Below, piece by piece: positions 1 to 8,593 of a stretch of 64,000 nt of DNA; the first letter of the stretch is position 1, and each line of letters begins with the position of its first letter. This DNA is from Campylobacteraceae bacterium. Its GTDB lineage: Bacteria > Campylobacterota > Campylobacteria > Campylobacterales > Arcobacteraceae. The position numbers and the translations under genes are program-made. The stretch is from NCBI GenBank assembly GCA_013215945.1, contig JABSOM010000008.1, forward strand, positions 1-64,000. The letters are read 5' to 3'. Below the pieces are notes generated by a model. The model saw only the letters and a program-made list of their open reading frames with translations, was not told the DNA's origin and made no database searches.

Positions 1-90
1 GTTAAAGATCATCCAGTCTCTCATCTGTCACTTTAAAGTGTCACACTTGATTTGGACGGGAATTATAGGAGGTTTTACCTTCTTTGTCAA
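1..90 (-). promoter_or_regulatory. Strong sigma-70 promoter and boxA-like leader, probably of an rRNA operon lying left of the window
   Basis: Read on the minus strand, TTGACA (85-90) is separated by exactly 17 bases from TATAAT (62-67), a consensus match at both boxes. The transcript would start near 55 and run out of the window. The leader contains the palindrome CACTTTAAAGTG and ends in TGATCTTTAAC (11-1), which resembles the rrn antitermination boxA (TGCTCTTTAAC in E. coli). A perfect promoter plus boxA is typical of rRNA operons; that the rRNA genes follow is inferred, since they lie outside the window. Confidence 0.65.
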
Positions 91-424
91 GGGATGAAAC
101 ATAAATGTAGCTTAAATGTTTGAATTCATGTTTTACTACACGTAAATCTTACTTTTTCGTTCTTTTTATTGGATTATATGTTCTTTTACAAACAATATAC
201 CTATCCTTTATTAATAAGATATCAATTTATTTGAAATCTTATACTTAATATCACTATGTATATAAAGGCTATAAAGTAAGGCTATAATAATAAAATTACG
301 CAAATATGTGTTAATTTTTCATTTACATATAAAGTATATACTCTATAGTAAGTTGATTTAAAGATAAACTAAAGAGTTTCATAATAGAATATCAACAATT
401 TAATATTATCAAAAAGGATATATA
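91..424. other. Intergenic region, AT-rich, promoter side of the BI-1 gene
   Basis: No open reading frame of note. A possible sigma-70 promoter for the downstream gene is TTTACA (322-327), 16 bases, TATAGT (344-349). A ribosome site AAGGA lies just before the start at 425. Nothing else was recognised. Confidence 0.4.
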
Positions 425-1126
425 ATGTACAACAGAGATTATTTATCAAATAATTCATCTCAAGATCAAGCACAGGATTCTTCAAAAGAAAGAATGATGA
501 GCTTTTTAAAAGCTACCTATCAACTGTTTGCAGGATCACTTTTAGCAGCAACAGCAGGAGCTTATATAGGACTGGATATCGTTCATTTATTAGTTGCTCC
601 AGTATCATGGATTTTATTTGCAGTAGTTATTGGCCTAGTTTGGTTTGTAATTCCCAGAGTTAAACATACTCCAGGTGTCAACTTAGCTGTATTATTTTTA
701 TTTACATTTTTAACAGGTCTAATGATTGCTCCCTTATTAGCTTCAATTTTTGCAATGCCTGCAGGCGCATCAATTGTAGGGCAAGCGTTTTTAATGACAT
801 CGGTTGCATTTGGTGGAATTTCAATGTTTGCAATGACTACTAAAAGAGACTTTTCGTCTATGGGACAAATGTTATTCATTGCTTTAATCATTATGATTGT
901 TGCTGGAATCTCAAATATCTTTATTCAATCATCATTATTACAATTAGGAATTGCTAGTGCAGGTGCTTTATTATTTTCTGCATTCATATTATATGATACT
1001 CAGCAAATTTTAAAAGGAAACTATGATTCTCCAATTGAAGCTGCTTTAGCTTTATACTTAGATTTTTTAAATCTATTTGTTTCTTTATTGCAAATTCTTG
1101 GAATAATGAATTCAAGTGATGACTAA
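425..1126 (+). CDS. Bax inhibitor-1 / YccA family membrane protein
   Basis: A 233-residue protein with a hydrophilic N-terminus of about 28 residues and roughly seven hydrophobic segments (about 31-50, 54-74, 82-105, 112-133, 145-165, 170-188, 205-228). This is the usual size and layout of bacterial BI-1 (UPF0005) proteins. The family comprises inner-membrane proteins, some of which leak calcium in a pH-dependent way or associate with FtsH; the role here is not shown. The ATG is preceded by AAGGATATATA. A hairpin terminator follows the stop. It is probably a single-gene unit, with the next gene starting only 30 bases later. Confidence 0.85.
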   Translation: MYNRDYLSNNSSQDQAQDSSKERMMSFLKATYQLFAGSLLAATAGAYIGLDIVHLLVAPVSWILFAVVIGLVWFVIPRVKHTPGVNLAVLFLFTFLTGLMIAPLLASIFAMPAGASIVGQAFLMTSVAFGGISMFAMTTKRDFSSMGQMLFIALIIMIVAGISNIFIQSSLLQLGIASAGALLFSAFILYDTQQILKGNYDSPIEAALALYLDFLNLFVSLLQILGIMNSSDD

Positions 1127-1127
1127 A

Positions 1128-1151
1128 AAACAGCTCCTCTTGGAGTTGTTT
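1128..1151 (+). terminator. Hairpin after the BI-1 gene
   Basis: Stem CAGCTCC (1131-1137) pairs with GGAGTTG (1142-1148, one G-T pair) around a TCTT loop, extended by AAA/TTT. The GGAG of the 3' arm is also the only purine-rich ribosome-site candidate for the gene starting at 1157, so termination and initiation signals may overlap. Confidence 0.6.
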
Positions 1152-1156
1152 ATTTA

Positions 1157-1552
1157 ATGAGTGAACAAGAACTAAGACTAATAGATGCCAACCTAAATCG
1201 TTTACGTGAGGGCATTCGTGTTGTAGAAGATATATTCAGATACGCATACAATGACAAAAATACAGCAAAACGATTAAAAGAACTGCGCCATCAATCAAGA
1301 ATCAATCTTTATAATGAACTACTAGACGCAAGAGATATCAAAAATGATGTTCTTAAAAAAACCACGTCTTCAGAACAAAAAAGAGAAAACCTTAAAAGTA
1401 TTCTAATAGCCAACTTCAAGCGTGCTCAAGAAAGCGCAAGAGTACTAGAAGAGCTAACAAAACTATTAACTACTAATAAGAGTGAAGTTTTTAAAGCAAT
1501 ACGCTATGAATTATATGACTTAGAAAAAGAAATGAATCATATAACTTTTTAA
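1157..1552 (+). CDS. ThiD2-like (thiamine biosynthesis) protein
   Basis: A 131-residue, all-helical-looking protein. It carries the block IDANLNRLREGIRVVEDIFR (8-27), then LKELRH, LLDARD..DV and a second N-x-x-R-AQESARVLEE segment near 95-108. These match the ThiD2 domain, which in other bacteria is fused to thiamine-phosphate synthase ThiE and is associated with HMP-phosphate kinase activity. Here it stands alone at about the length of the isolated domain. No thi gene is adjacent. The start codon has only a distant GGAG. It ends 4 bases from the convergent methyltransferase gene. Confidence 0.75.
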   Translation: MSEQELRLIDANLNRLREGIRVVEDIFRYAYNDKNTAKRLKELRHQSRINLYNELLDARDIKNDVLKKTTSSEQKRENLKSILIANFKRAQESARVLEELTKLLTTNKSEVFKAIRYELYDLEKEMNHITF

Positions 1553-1556
1553 AGCT

Positions 1557-2255
1557 TTATTTTTTAAATGCTTTAATATAAATCACTTCAAATTCCAAAT
1601 AATTTAAATCATACTCTTTATATAAAGATTTGGCTTCTTTAAAAGTTAGTTTGGTCTCTCCACTAACTCCTGACTTTTTTATATAATTAAATAAATCTTT
1701 TTTTGAAGAAAATTCTAACTTATAAAGTATTGTTTCAAATTCACAAGAAAAATATTTTGAAAAAGCGTCTTTTATTTTCTCTTCGCTTAAAATGGGTGAC
1801 TTTTTTTTACTTATGTTTTGAATATGTTTAAAGGTATTCGAGGTAAACAAGACGGCATGTAATTCATTAGTAATACATGCTAACTTTTGAATTATTCTGC
1901 CTAAATCCTTTGACCACTGTAGTGCGGAGGATGAAAGTACTAAGTCATAATGTTTATCATCTAAATAAGAAAAGAACTCATTCTCATCAAAATTAAGACA
2001 CTTAACTATAGTCTTAGTATTTTTAGGATGTAAGTCACACATAGAAGAAGAAAAGTCTAAAGCAGTATAAGAATCAAAGTTCCAAGCAATATTTTTATAC
2101 ACTTGCCCAGAACCACAGCCCAGCTCTAAAATATTTTTTGCTTTATTTTTTACATCCCTAATCATTGCTTTTGCAGCAATTTGCTGAATAATATTATAGT
2201 TATTGTATTGTTTAGAGTATTTTGAAAACTCTTTATTAACGGATTTTTTAGACAA
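1557..2255 (-). CDS. bioC: SAM-dependent methyltransferase, BioC-like (malonyl-ACP O-methyltransferase)
   Basis: A 232-residue class I methyltransferase. SAM motif I is ILELGCGSGQVYKN (about 42-55). The N-terminus EFSKYSKQYNNYNIIQQ has the pattern of BioC proteins, which methylate malonyl-ACP to prime biotin synthesis. LDFSSSMCDLHP and the later LVLSSSALQW segment fit motifs II and III. The start appears to be TTG after AGGTC; the next Met is at residue 31, inside the conserved region. There are no biotin neighbours, so the exact substrate is inferred. It faces away from secG, sharing a roughly 100-base promoter region. Confidence 0.65.
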   Translation of the reverse strand: MSKKSVNKEFSKYSKQYNNYNIIQQIAAKAMIRDVKNKAKNILELGCGSGQVYKNIAWNFDSYTALDFSSSMCDLHPKNTKTIVKCLNFDENEFFSYLDDKHYDLVLSSSALQWSKDLGRIIQKLACITNELHAVLFTSNTFKHIQNISKKKSPILSEEKIKDAFSKYFSCEFETILYKLEFSSKKDLFNYIKKSGVSGETKLTFKEAKSLYKEYDLNYLEFEVIYIKAFKK

Positions 2256-2356
2256 AAAGACCTACTTTTGTATTATTTAAATATATTTTTGTGATTTTAA
2301 CCTTTTTTTAATAAGTTTTTGATAAAATACACTCCATTTTTACATAAGGATAATAG

Positions 2357-2683
2357 ATGACATCTACTCTATTAATTGTACAATTCGTTTTAGCAGCATT
2401 CGTTGTAATCGCTGTATTATTACAAAAAAGTTCTAGTATAGGCCTAGGTGCGTATAGTGGAAGTAATAACTCACTATTTGGAGCAAAAGGTCCAGGTGGT
2501 TTTTTAACTAAAGTAACAATGGGTTTAGGCCTGTTATTTATTATTAACACCTTAGCACTTGGATACTTTTACAATCAACAGAAACTTGATTCAGTAGTTG
2601 ATGGAGTTAAAGTTGAATCTTTAATTCCATCTAAAGCAGATGCACCAGCTGCACCTGTAATACCAACACTGCCTTCAAAATAA
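2357..2683 (+). CDS. secG: Preprotein translocase subunit SecG
   Basis: A 108-residue protein with two transmembrane helices (about 4-22 and 53-72). Between them is the conserved loop LLQKSSSIGLGAYSGSNNSLFG, whose G-x-G and SLFG patterns are typical of SecG, the small auxiliary subunit of the SecYEG export channel. The C-terminal tail is Ala/Pro-rich and variable. The ribosome site AAGGATAATAG precedes the ATG. Secretion of the lipoproteins and receptors encoded elsewhere in the window would pass through this channel. Confidence 0.9.
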   Translation: MTSTLLIVQFVLAAFVVIAVLLQKSSSIGLGAYSGSNNSLFGAKGPGGFLTKVTMGLGLLFIINTLALGYFYNQQKLDSVVDGVKVESLIPSKADAPAAPVIPTLPSK

Positions 2684-2697
2684 TTTATTTTAAATAT

Positions 2698-2715
2698 AAA
2701 TAGCTTAGGCTATTT
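2698..2715 (+). terminator. Weak hairpin after secG
   Basis: AAATAGC (2698-2704), loop TTAG, GCTATTT (2709-2715), followed by an AT-rich but T-poor tail. It may separate secG from frr, which starts 120 bases later. Confidence 0.45.
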
Positions 2716-2837
2716 GTATTTAATACTTTTATTCATAACTTAAAATAATAACAGCCCATAACTCCCCTTTGCAAGCATAAACATGCTATAATCCAAAAAA
2801 TTAGCTCAAAACTCAAATTTAAAATACAGGAAAAAAT

Positions 2838-3395
2838 ATGTTAAATGAAATCTATTCAGATACAAAAGAACACATGGAAAAATCTCTTGAAGCCTTAAAA
2901 AGAGATTATAAATCACTTAGAACAGGGAAAGTAACTGTTTCAGTATTAGATGGAGTTAAAATTGATTATTATGGAACAATGACTGATTTAAATCAAGTTG
3001 GTTCTGTATTAGCAATTGATGCAACTACAATAGCTGTTAATCCTTGGGAAAAAAATCTTTTAGGTGATATTGAAAAAGCTATTCAAAATGCAAACATTGG
3101 AGTAAACCCAAACAATGACGGTGAAATTATTAAATTGTTTTTTCCTCCAATGACTGTTGATCAAAGAAAAGTAAGTGCTAAAGGCGCTAAAATTATGACT
3201 GATAATGCAAAAATTGCAATCAGAAATATTAGAAAAGCATCTAATGATAAAGTAAAAGTTTTACATAAAGACAAAGAAATTACTGATGATGAACAAAAAC
3301 GAGCACAAGATGAAATTCAAAAAATAACGGATGCGGCTGTATCTTCTGCTGATAGTACGCTAAGAACTAAAGAACAAGAAATTTTGACGGTATAA
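2838..3395 (+). CDS. frr: Ribosome recycling factor
   Basis: A 185-residue protein of exactly the usual RRF length. Recognisable parts are the N-terminal helix [19 protein letters not shown], the domain II segment VDYYG-like [23 protein letters not shown]-like [17 protein letters not shown] and the C-terminal [13 protein letters not shown] and DE(Q)[15 protein letters not shown], with EF-G, splits post-termination ribosomes. AGGAAAAAAT precedes the ATG. The stop overlaps pyrE by one base, so the two are translationally coupled. Confidence 0.96.
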   Translation: MLNEIYSDTKEHMEKSLEALKRDYKSLRTGKVTVSVLDGVKIDYYGTMTDLNQVGSVLAIDATTIAVNPWEKNLLGDIEKAIQNANIGVNPNNDGEIIKLFFPPMTVDQRKVSAKGAKIMTDNAKIAIRNIRKASNDKVKVLHKDKEITDDEQKRAQDEIQKITDAAVSSADSTLRTKEQEILTV

Positions 3396-4006
3396 TGATG
3401 AACGTAGCAAATATATACAAAGATTCACAAGCCTTATTAGAGGGTCATTTTAAATTAAGTTCGGGTAATCACTCGCAGTTTTATTTACAAAGTGCAAAAG
3501 TTTTAGAAAATCCTAAAACAGCAAAACTATTAGCTGAAGCATTGGCTGAACAAATTATAGCTTCTGGCATTAAAATTGATGCTGTATGTTCTCCTGCTTT
3601 AGGCGGAATCATTGCTGGTTTTGCATTAGCAACTGCTTTAGATGTAAGATTTATTTTTGCGGAACGTGTTGATGGGATTATGACTATTAGACGTGGTTTT
3701 GAAGTTCAAAAAAATGAAAACTATATCATTTGTGAAGATATTATCACAACAGGTGGTTCTGCACTAGAAGCTGCTAAAGAAGTAGAAAAATCAGGTGGAA
3801 ATGTTGTTGCTTATGCTGCACTTGCTAATCGTGGTTTTTGTTCAAGAGAAAACAGTGATTTAGAAGCTACATCTTCTTGTAAACTTCCTTTAGATAAACC
3901 ACTGTTTGCTTTAGAGGATTTTACTTTTGAAATGTACGAAGAAAAAGACTGTCCATTATGTAAAGATGGAAGTACTGCTTATAAACCAGGCTCAAGAGGT
4001 AATTAA
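3395..4006 (+). CDS. pyrE: Orotate phosphoribosyltransferase
   Basis: A 203-residue enzyme making OMP from orotate and PRPP in pyrimidine synthesis. The start region [14 protein letters not shown] binds orotate. [20 protein letters not shown] and the PRPP loop [18 protein letters not shown] (about 108-125) are diagnostic. The C-terminus carries CPLCKDG, common in this lineage. Two in-frame ATGs occur back to back at 3395 and 3398; the first overlaps the frr stop. The gene overlaps the next by one base, so frr, pyrE, the RDD gene and the MFS gene form one operon. Confidence 0.95.
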   Translation: MMNVANIYKDSQALLEGHFKLSSGNHSQFYLQSAKVLENPKTAKLLAEALAEQIIASGIKIDAVCSPALGGIIAGFALATALDVRFIFAERVDGIMTIRRGFEVQKNENYIICEDIITTGGSALEAAKEVEKSGGNVVAYAALANRGFCSRENSDLEATSSCKLPLDKPLFALEDFTFEMYEEKDCPLCKDGSTAYKPGSRGN

Positions 4007-4476
4007 TGCGAAGAAGAGAGATTAATCGCGAAATAAAGCAAAAAGCAAATAAAAAACCCTTAGATATAAGTGTTTTATCTGCACGTCTTTCTTCTCGCTT
4101 TAAATCTTTTTTATTAGACAGCTTTTTATTAACCACTCCTATTGTTTACCTTGTAATGTATGTCATTATGGATGGAGGAGACAGTTTCTCTCAAAACAGA
4201 GCAATGGGATGGTTGACTATTTTAGCGCTTCATCTTCCGTTAATTGTAATCATGTGGATTGCAAAAAAACAAACCCCTGGACTCAAAGCATATGAACTAG
4301 AAGTTTTAGATGATAAAAGCCATTCAAGAATCTCACTATTACAAGCAATCATAAGATATCTTATTACTCTACTTAGTATTATTTCATTCTTTTTACTTTT
4401 TGTACCATTTTTTAGAAAAGACAAAAAAACAATACAGGATATTATTTCTAATACTATTATTTTAGAAAAAAAATAA
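4006..4476 (+). CDS. RDD family membrane protein
   Basis: A 156-residue protein with a basic N-terminus, then LSARLSSRFKSFLLDSFLL, the Arg/Asp-containing first helix that names the RDD family. Three to four hydrophobic segments follow (about 38-56, 68-84, 112-134). TPGLKAYELEVLD is the usual loop of the family. Function is unknown for most members; some have been proposed to transport ions or solutes. It overlaps the pyrE stop by one base and directly abuts the MFS gene, so it is part of the frr operon. Confidence 0.8.
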   Translation: MRRREINREIKQKANKKPLDISVLSARLSSRFKSFLLDSFLLTTPIVYLVMYVIMDGGDSFSQNRAMGWLTILALHLPLIVIMWIAKKQTPGLKAYELEVLDDKSHSRISLLQAIIRYLITLLSIISFFLLFVPFFRKDKKTIQDIISNTIILEKK

Positions 4477-5559
4477 ATGCTTTTTTTTAATATATCTGCA
4501 TTTTACTATTTTTATTTTTCCGCAACTGCTGTTTACGTCATTTTTATGCCTAAAGTTCTTTTAGATGTAGGATACAGCGCAAGTGAAATTGGTATTTTAT
4601 ATGCCCTAGCACCACTTATGAGATTTTTAACTCCCTTTTTATTTTTAAAACTAATTAAACTGGACGCAAAAGTATTTAAAATAGCCCTAGCATGCTCTAC
4701 GATAGCTACATCATCGTTTTATTTTACTCTTGATAACTTTTATGCTTTTATGTTTACAAATGCTCTGCTTGGCGTATCTTTGAGTTTAATACTTCCTTAT
4801 ATTGAAATTATTGCATTAAAAGATCTTGGTAAAGAAAGATATGGTAAATCTCGTTTATTTGGCTCTATTGGTTTTATGGTAATTGCACTTGTACTTGCTA
4901 AGTTTTTATCATCCCCTTTTATTGCTTTACACTTTTTTCTTTTTGCCAATATTGCTACGGTTATATTATCACTAATATTGCTTAAACATGATGTATCACA
5001 TGACGATGCAGGCTCCAAAAAACCTTTTTCATTTTTTAAATACTGGCCTTTTTGGGTAAGTCTGTTTTTTATGCAAATGAGTTTTGGCTCTTTTTATAAC
5101 TTTTTTACGATTTATGAAACAGAACATGGAGTTTCTTTAGAAACAGTATCTTATCTTTGGAGTTTTGGAATTCTTTGTGAAATAGTAATGCTGTATTTTC
5201 AAGGTCCTCTCTTAAAAAGAAATCTTAAAAATATACTGTTATTTTGTTTATCTTTGACTGTTATAAGATGGATGATTTTATTTTTATTCCCAGAATCTTT
5301 ATTTCTTACTTATGTAACACAAGGAATGCATGCTTTCTCTTTTGGATTATACCACTCATCCGTAATTATATTTTTGTATACACTCTATGATAATAAAAAA
5401 CTTGCGCAACAATTTATGTATGGGGTCGCTTATGGTTTAGGTGGTTTTATAGGAGCTTTATTAGCAGGATATTTATACGGAGAGTACTTATTTTTGTCTT
5501 CCGCTTTTTTTGCTGCTTGTTCACTGTTCTTTATGTCAAAAGTGAACAAACAAGTTTAA
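4477..5559 (+). CDS. Major facilitator superfamily transporter, PPP/HcaT-like
   Basis: A 360-residue protein with about 11-12 hydrophobic segments along its length. The motif GKERYGKSRLFGSIGFM (about 116-132) resembles the loop 4-5 region of the 3-phenylpropionate/LacY-like MFS branch (MFS_1_like). It would be an inner-membrane secondary carrier; its substrate cannot be read from sequence. The ATG comes directly after the RDD stop with no good ribosome site of its own, which suggests translational coupling in the frr-pyrE operon. Confidence 0.75.
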   Translation: MLFFNISAFYYFYFSATAVYVIFMPKVLLDVGYSASEIGILYALAPLMRFLTPFLFLKLIKLDAKVFKIALACSTIATSSFYFTLDNFYAFMFTNALLGVSLSLILPYIEIIALKDLGKERYGKSRLFGSIGFMVIALVLAKFLSSPFIALHFFLFANIATVILSLILLKHDVSHDDAGSKKPFSFFKYWPFWVSLFFMQMSFGSFYNFFTIYETEHGVSLETVSYLWSFGILCEIVMLYFQGPLLKRNLKNILLFCLSLTVIRWMILFLFPESLFLTYVTQGMHAFSFGLYHSSVIIFLYTLYDNKKLAQQFMYGVAYGLGGFIGALLAGYLYGEYLFLSSAFFAACSLFFMSKVNKQV

Positions 5560-5586
5560 GTTTATTCTATATTCATAATAAGTAAA

Positions 5587-5720
5587 TCAATACTTGGCCC
5601 CATGAGATACCATTTTTTCCTCTTCCAAAAATTTTAACGTTAATACTTTTTTATTTTTGAATGGAGATTATTTGTTTTTATATTCTGCTATTTTTCTACT
5701 TTAGCTTTCATCTCAGGAGT
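5587..5720 (-). pseudogene. Decayed fragment of a yaaA-like gene
   Basis: Minus-strand translation of 5649-5587 gives KVLTLKFLEEEKMVSHGAKY then stop. The intact YaaA at 7023-7760 has KVLCFKFLKDGKVISHWAKHY at the matching place, so about 15 of 20 positions agree. Just upstream, in a different frame (5720-5688), TPEMKAKVEK precedes a stop and resembles the YaaA region before the IIFSNLFG motif. The two pieces are out of frame and closer together than in a real gene, so this is a remnant. It slightly overlaps the 3' end of the response-regulator gene. Confidence 0.6.
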
Positions 5721-6981
5721 CAAAAAAGTTATTTAGTTTTAAATCTTTGGCTTCTTTTTCTAAGGAATCAATAACATCTCTTAAGTCTCTAATGGTTTTA
5801 TTTTGAGAATCAATACGATTATTTGCAACTCTTAAATCTTTTTTCTTATTTTTTACTTCATCTTTTATGTTTATTAAATTTTCTTCTAGTTTTTTATTTT
5901 CTTTTGTTAGTACAATAGAAAGATCTGAGGTATTTCGAACTTTCACATTAAAAGATTTAATAAATTTTTCATGATTGTTTTTTAATGTAGTAATTATTTT
6001 TTCATAATGGTTGACTTGAGCAACGAGGGTAGCTGATTTCTTTCTCTCAGTTTTTAAAACCACTTCTAAACCAGAGACATTTTCATAACGCTTTAATTTA
6101 TTTTCTAAAATATTAATGTGATTTACTTTTTCTAGGTGAATCTTTTTATTCACTTGTATGTTCGCAAGAACTCTTTTTTTGAATTCTCTTTTTTCTAACT
6201 CATCATTTGTTGTCAAAAATCTAATTGCAATATACTCAATAATATCTTTGCCTAAATCATCATATATAGGTGAAATAGTCGCATTTACATAATAAGTTCT
6301 TCCATACTTACTTCTATTTTTTATCTTACCTTGCCATGTTTTACCACTTTGTAAATCTATCCATAACTTTTTAAACAGCTCACTTGGGGTATCTGGATGT
6401 CTTATAATATTATGAGACTTACCTATAAGTTCTTCTAATTGGTATTGAGCAATATCACAAAAAATATCATTTGCATAAGTGATATTTCCTCTTAAGTCTG
6501 CTTTAGAAACAATTGCTACTTTATTAATTGCATCTAAATATCTTTGACTTTCTTCTTTTTGATGAAAGTTTTTTTGTTTTAAAAAACTTTCTTCATAAAC
6601 AAAAGATACTCTTTCAAAAAGATATTGAATATTAATAGGTTTTGTTAAACATTCTGTTGTTTTGTGTTGAATTGATTCTAATACATGTTTAAGTTCTGTA
6701 TGGGCAGTTGAAAAAATAAAAGGAATATCTTTATGTATTAATCTAATTTCTTTTAAGAGTTCAGAGCCAGATAAGATTGAGCTATGAAGATCACTCACAA
6801 TAACATCTATACTATCTTTATTGGCTTTATAGGTATTTAATCCATCTAAACCATTTGTTTCTGCATAAACTTTTTTAAATAATTTCGCACTTTCATGTAC
6901 AAGGTTTTTCCTTGTTTCATAATCATCTTCTATATATAAAATTGTTATTTTGTTAAGTAATTCCGTATTTATGGCTGTCAT
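5713..6981 (-). CDS. Response regulator with Aer-type PAS domain and C-terminal coiled coil
   Basis: 422 residues. The receiver domain (about 10-125) has acidic ED residues in ILYIEDD, phospho-acceptor D in IVSDLHSSILSG, Ser/Thr in FSTAH and Lys in LTKPIN. The usual M-P after the Asp is replaced. An Aer-like PAS domain follows (about 155-260: VSKADLRGNITYANDIF, IIRHPDTPSELFKKLW, GKTWQGKIKNR). Then comes a long heptad-rich coiled coil (about 270-415). There is no kinase, GGDEF or DNA-binding output domain, so it may signal by protein interaction. The start ATG has a weak ribosome site (TAGGCAT). The adjacent histidine kinase is absent. Confidence 0.75.
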   Translation of the reverse strand: MTAINTELLNKITILYIEDDYETRKNLVHESAKLFKKVYAETNGLDGLNTYKANKDSIDVIVSDLHSSILSGSELLKEIRLIHKDIPFIFSTAHTELKHVLESIQHKTTECLTKPINIQYLFERVSFVYEESFLKQKNFHQKEESQRYLDAINKVAIVSKADLRGNITYANDIFCDIAQYQLEELIGKSHNIIRHPDTPSELFKKLWIDLQSGKTWQGKIKNRSKYGRTYYVNATISPIYDDLGKDIIEYIAIRFLTTNDELEKREFKKRVLANIQVNKKIHLEKVNHINILENKLKRYENVSGLEVVLKTERKKSATLVAQVNHYEKIITTLKNNHEKFIKSFNVKVRNTSDLSIVLTKENKKLEENLINIKDEVKNKKKDLRVANNRIDSQNKTIRDLRDVIDSLEKEAKDLKLNNFFDS

Positions 6982-7022
6982 ATGCCTATATTACAGTAAT
7001 TACTTTTAAAGTACAAAAATTA

Positions 7023-7760
7023 TTAAATTATCCTCATAATCATTGTTTTTACATTCTTTTTTTCTTCTATTTCAATAACTTCTAAACCAGGAATATTTAA
7101 GTGCATGAATTCACTAAATGACTGTATATTGTTTTTTGAAAGGACATTTAAAAGTATACCCCTATAATGTTTTGCCCAATGAGATATAACTTTTCCATCT
7201 TTCAAAAATTTAAAACAAAGTACTTTTTTATTAGTACATTTATAAAACTTCTCATAATAACCTGCTCTTAAATCTATAATTTCATCATCCAAACAAGCAT
7301 CCAAACTTTTGGAAAAATGCTCTAAATAATGTTTCTCAAGATTAAAACTAGGTAACTTTGCACCCTGTTTAAACTTATAATCAGGAATGATATCTTTGGC
7401 TTTGATAGGTCCAAACAAATTTGAGAAGATAATTACATTTTCATCTATATAGTTTTGTGCCTCTTTATTCAAACTCTCATAAGCAATCGCATCAAAAGCA
7501 ACACCGGTATATCTTAGAATCGCTTTTTTACCTACCTTATGAAGTAGGCTTTCTTTATAGCGTACTACTTCGCTCATCTTTTTAAGTGAAAACCAAGAAG
7601 ACAATTCTTCATGGCTTAAATTCTCTACATGAGTTTCATATAAATCCAGAACTTCTTTTCTTTTATCAAAATTAGCTTCTAAAAAAAAATTGTTAATGTT
7701 AAAACTAGCTTCTTCCCCTCCTGTACTTTTACTCTCTGCTGGGGCTAATAATATATTCAT
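7023..7760 (-). CDS. yaaA: Peroxide stress protein YaaA (UPF0246)
   Basis: A 245-residue protein with the family hallmarks: the N-terminal LLAPAESKS, RYTGVAFDAI, IIFSNLFGPIKAKDIIPDYKFK and KVISHWAKHYRG. In E. coli YaaA lowers free iron during peroxide stress and binds DNA; that role is carried over by homology. Its ATG overlaps the stop of ychJ by four bases (ATGA), so the two are co-translated. A degraded second copy lies 1.3 kb downstream at 5587-5720. Confidence 0.88.
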   Translation of the reverse strand: MNILLAPAESKSTGGEEASFNINNFFLEANFDKRKEVLDLYETHVENLSHEELSSWFSLKKMSEVVRYKESLLHKVGKKAILRYTGVAFDAIAYESLNKEAQNYIDENVIIFSNLFGPIKAKDIIPDYKFKQGAKLPSFNLEKHYLEHFSKSLDACLDDEIIDLRAGYYEKFYKCTNKKVLCFKFLKDGKVISHWAKHYRGILLNVLSKNNIQSFSEFMHLNIPGLEVIEIEEKKNVKTMIMRII

Positions 7761-8182
7761 TGTTTTTCCTCATTTAAAAATATTCCATCTTTATATAACC
7801 ACTGTCCATTTATTTTTTCAAAAGTACTTTTTTCTATAAAAGAAACATCTTGATTATCTTGTTTTAAACTTGCTTTGAATGTTACAAAATCATAACTGTC
7901 ATTTGAAAGAGTTTCTATAATCTCAAGTTTTAAAAAGCTGGTTTCTTCACAAAATACTTTTATGTCTTTTTCCCATGTTTTTTTGTCATTAGTGTAATCT
8001 TTATTTTCAAAATGAGTTGTTTTACAAATATACGTTGGAAGATGTAAAACATAAGCACTAAAACGTGAACGCATGAGTTTTAAAGCAGTAGGAGCAGCAC
8101 TTCCTTTATGGAAGGGTAAACAGCATTTTTTGTATTTTAAGTTACTGTTACAAGGACATGAAGCATTGATTGATATTTTCAA
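7757..8182 (-). CDS. ychJ: YchJ family protein with SEC-C type zinc motif
   Basis: A 141-residue protein. The N-terminal CPCNSNLKYKKCC is the SEC-C metal motif (Cys-x-Cys...Cys-Cys). MRSRFSAYVL followed by an NTF2-like fold region (KTTHFE, FVTFKASL, F.K.NGQWLYKDG) is diagnostic of YchJ. Biochemical function is unknown. The start is TTG at 8182, needed because no other initiator lies before the Cys motif. It is the first gene of a two-gene unit with yaaA. Confidence 0.85.
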   Translation of the reverse strand: MKISINASCPCNSNLKYKKCCLPFHKGSAAPTALKLMRSRFSAYVLHLPTYICKTTHFENKDYTNDKKTWEKDIKVFCEETSFLKLEIIETLSNDSYDFVTFKASLKQDNQDVSFIEKSTFEKINGQWLYKDGIFLNEEKQ

Positions 8183-8228
8183 GGATTATCTTTATTTTTT
8201 AAGTATTGTACCTAAGTTGTGAAAAAAC

Positions 8229-8250
8229 AATACTTAGAAAACTAAGTATT
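8229..8250 (-). terminator. Intrinsic terminator of the ComEA-like gene
   Basis: Perfect 9-bp stem AATACTTAG/CTAAGTATT (8229-8237 with 8242-8250), loop of four bases. On the minus strand it is followed by TTGTTTTTT. The stem overlaps the stop codon at 8249-8251. Confidence 0.8.
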
Positions 8251-8536
8251 ATTTTGATTCTTTTTTCATTTTATTTTTCTTTTTCTTTTTAGATTTAGAT
8301 TTTTTCTTCACATCATTTTTTACATTTGATATGATTTTTTTTCCAAAACCTTTTATGTTTTTTAAATCCATTGCATTATTTAGTGAATTTGTTTTTCTGT
8401 ACATAAGGATTTGTTCCGCTTTTTTATTGCCAATACCCTTTATGCTCATTAATTCATCTTTATTTGCTGTATTTAAATTTATTGTTGCCAATAAAAAACT
8501 TACACTTAAAACCAAACTTGCGAATAATTTAATCAT
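8249..8536 (-). CDS. ComEA-like helix-hairpin-helix DNA-binding protein
   Basis: 95 residues. A signal or anchor segment (1-17: MIKLFASLVLSVSFLLA) precedes a double helix-hairpin-helix: INLNTANKDELMSIKGIGNKKAEQIL (20-45) and LKNIKGFGKKIISNV. This is the short ComEA type that binds incoming DNA in the periplasm during natural transformation. The last 22 residues are almost pure Lys/Ser with a few Asn and Met, which is unusual and would add non-specific DNA affinity. AAGGAT precedes the start. Confidence 0.82.
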   Translation of the reverse strand: MIKLFASLVLSVSFLLATINLNTANKDELMSIKGIGNKKAEQILMYRKTNSLNNAMDLKNIKGFGKKIISNVKNDVKKKSKSKKKKKNKMKKESK

Positions 8537-8593
8537 AGAAAGATCCTTTTAAATAATATTAAAAATTATATACTAATATTTCTTAATTTAGTA

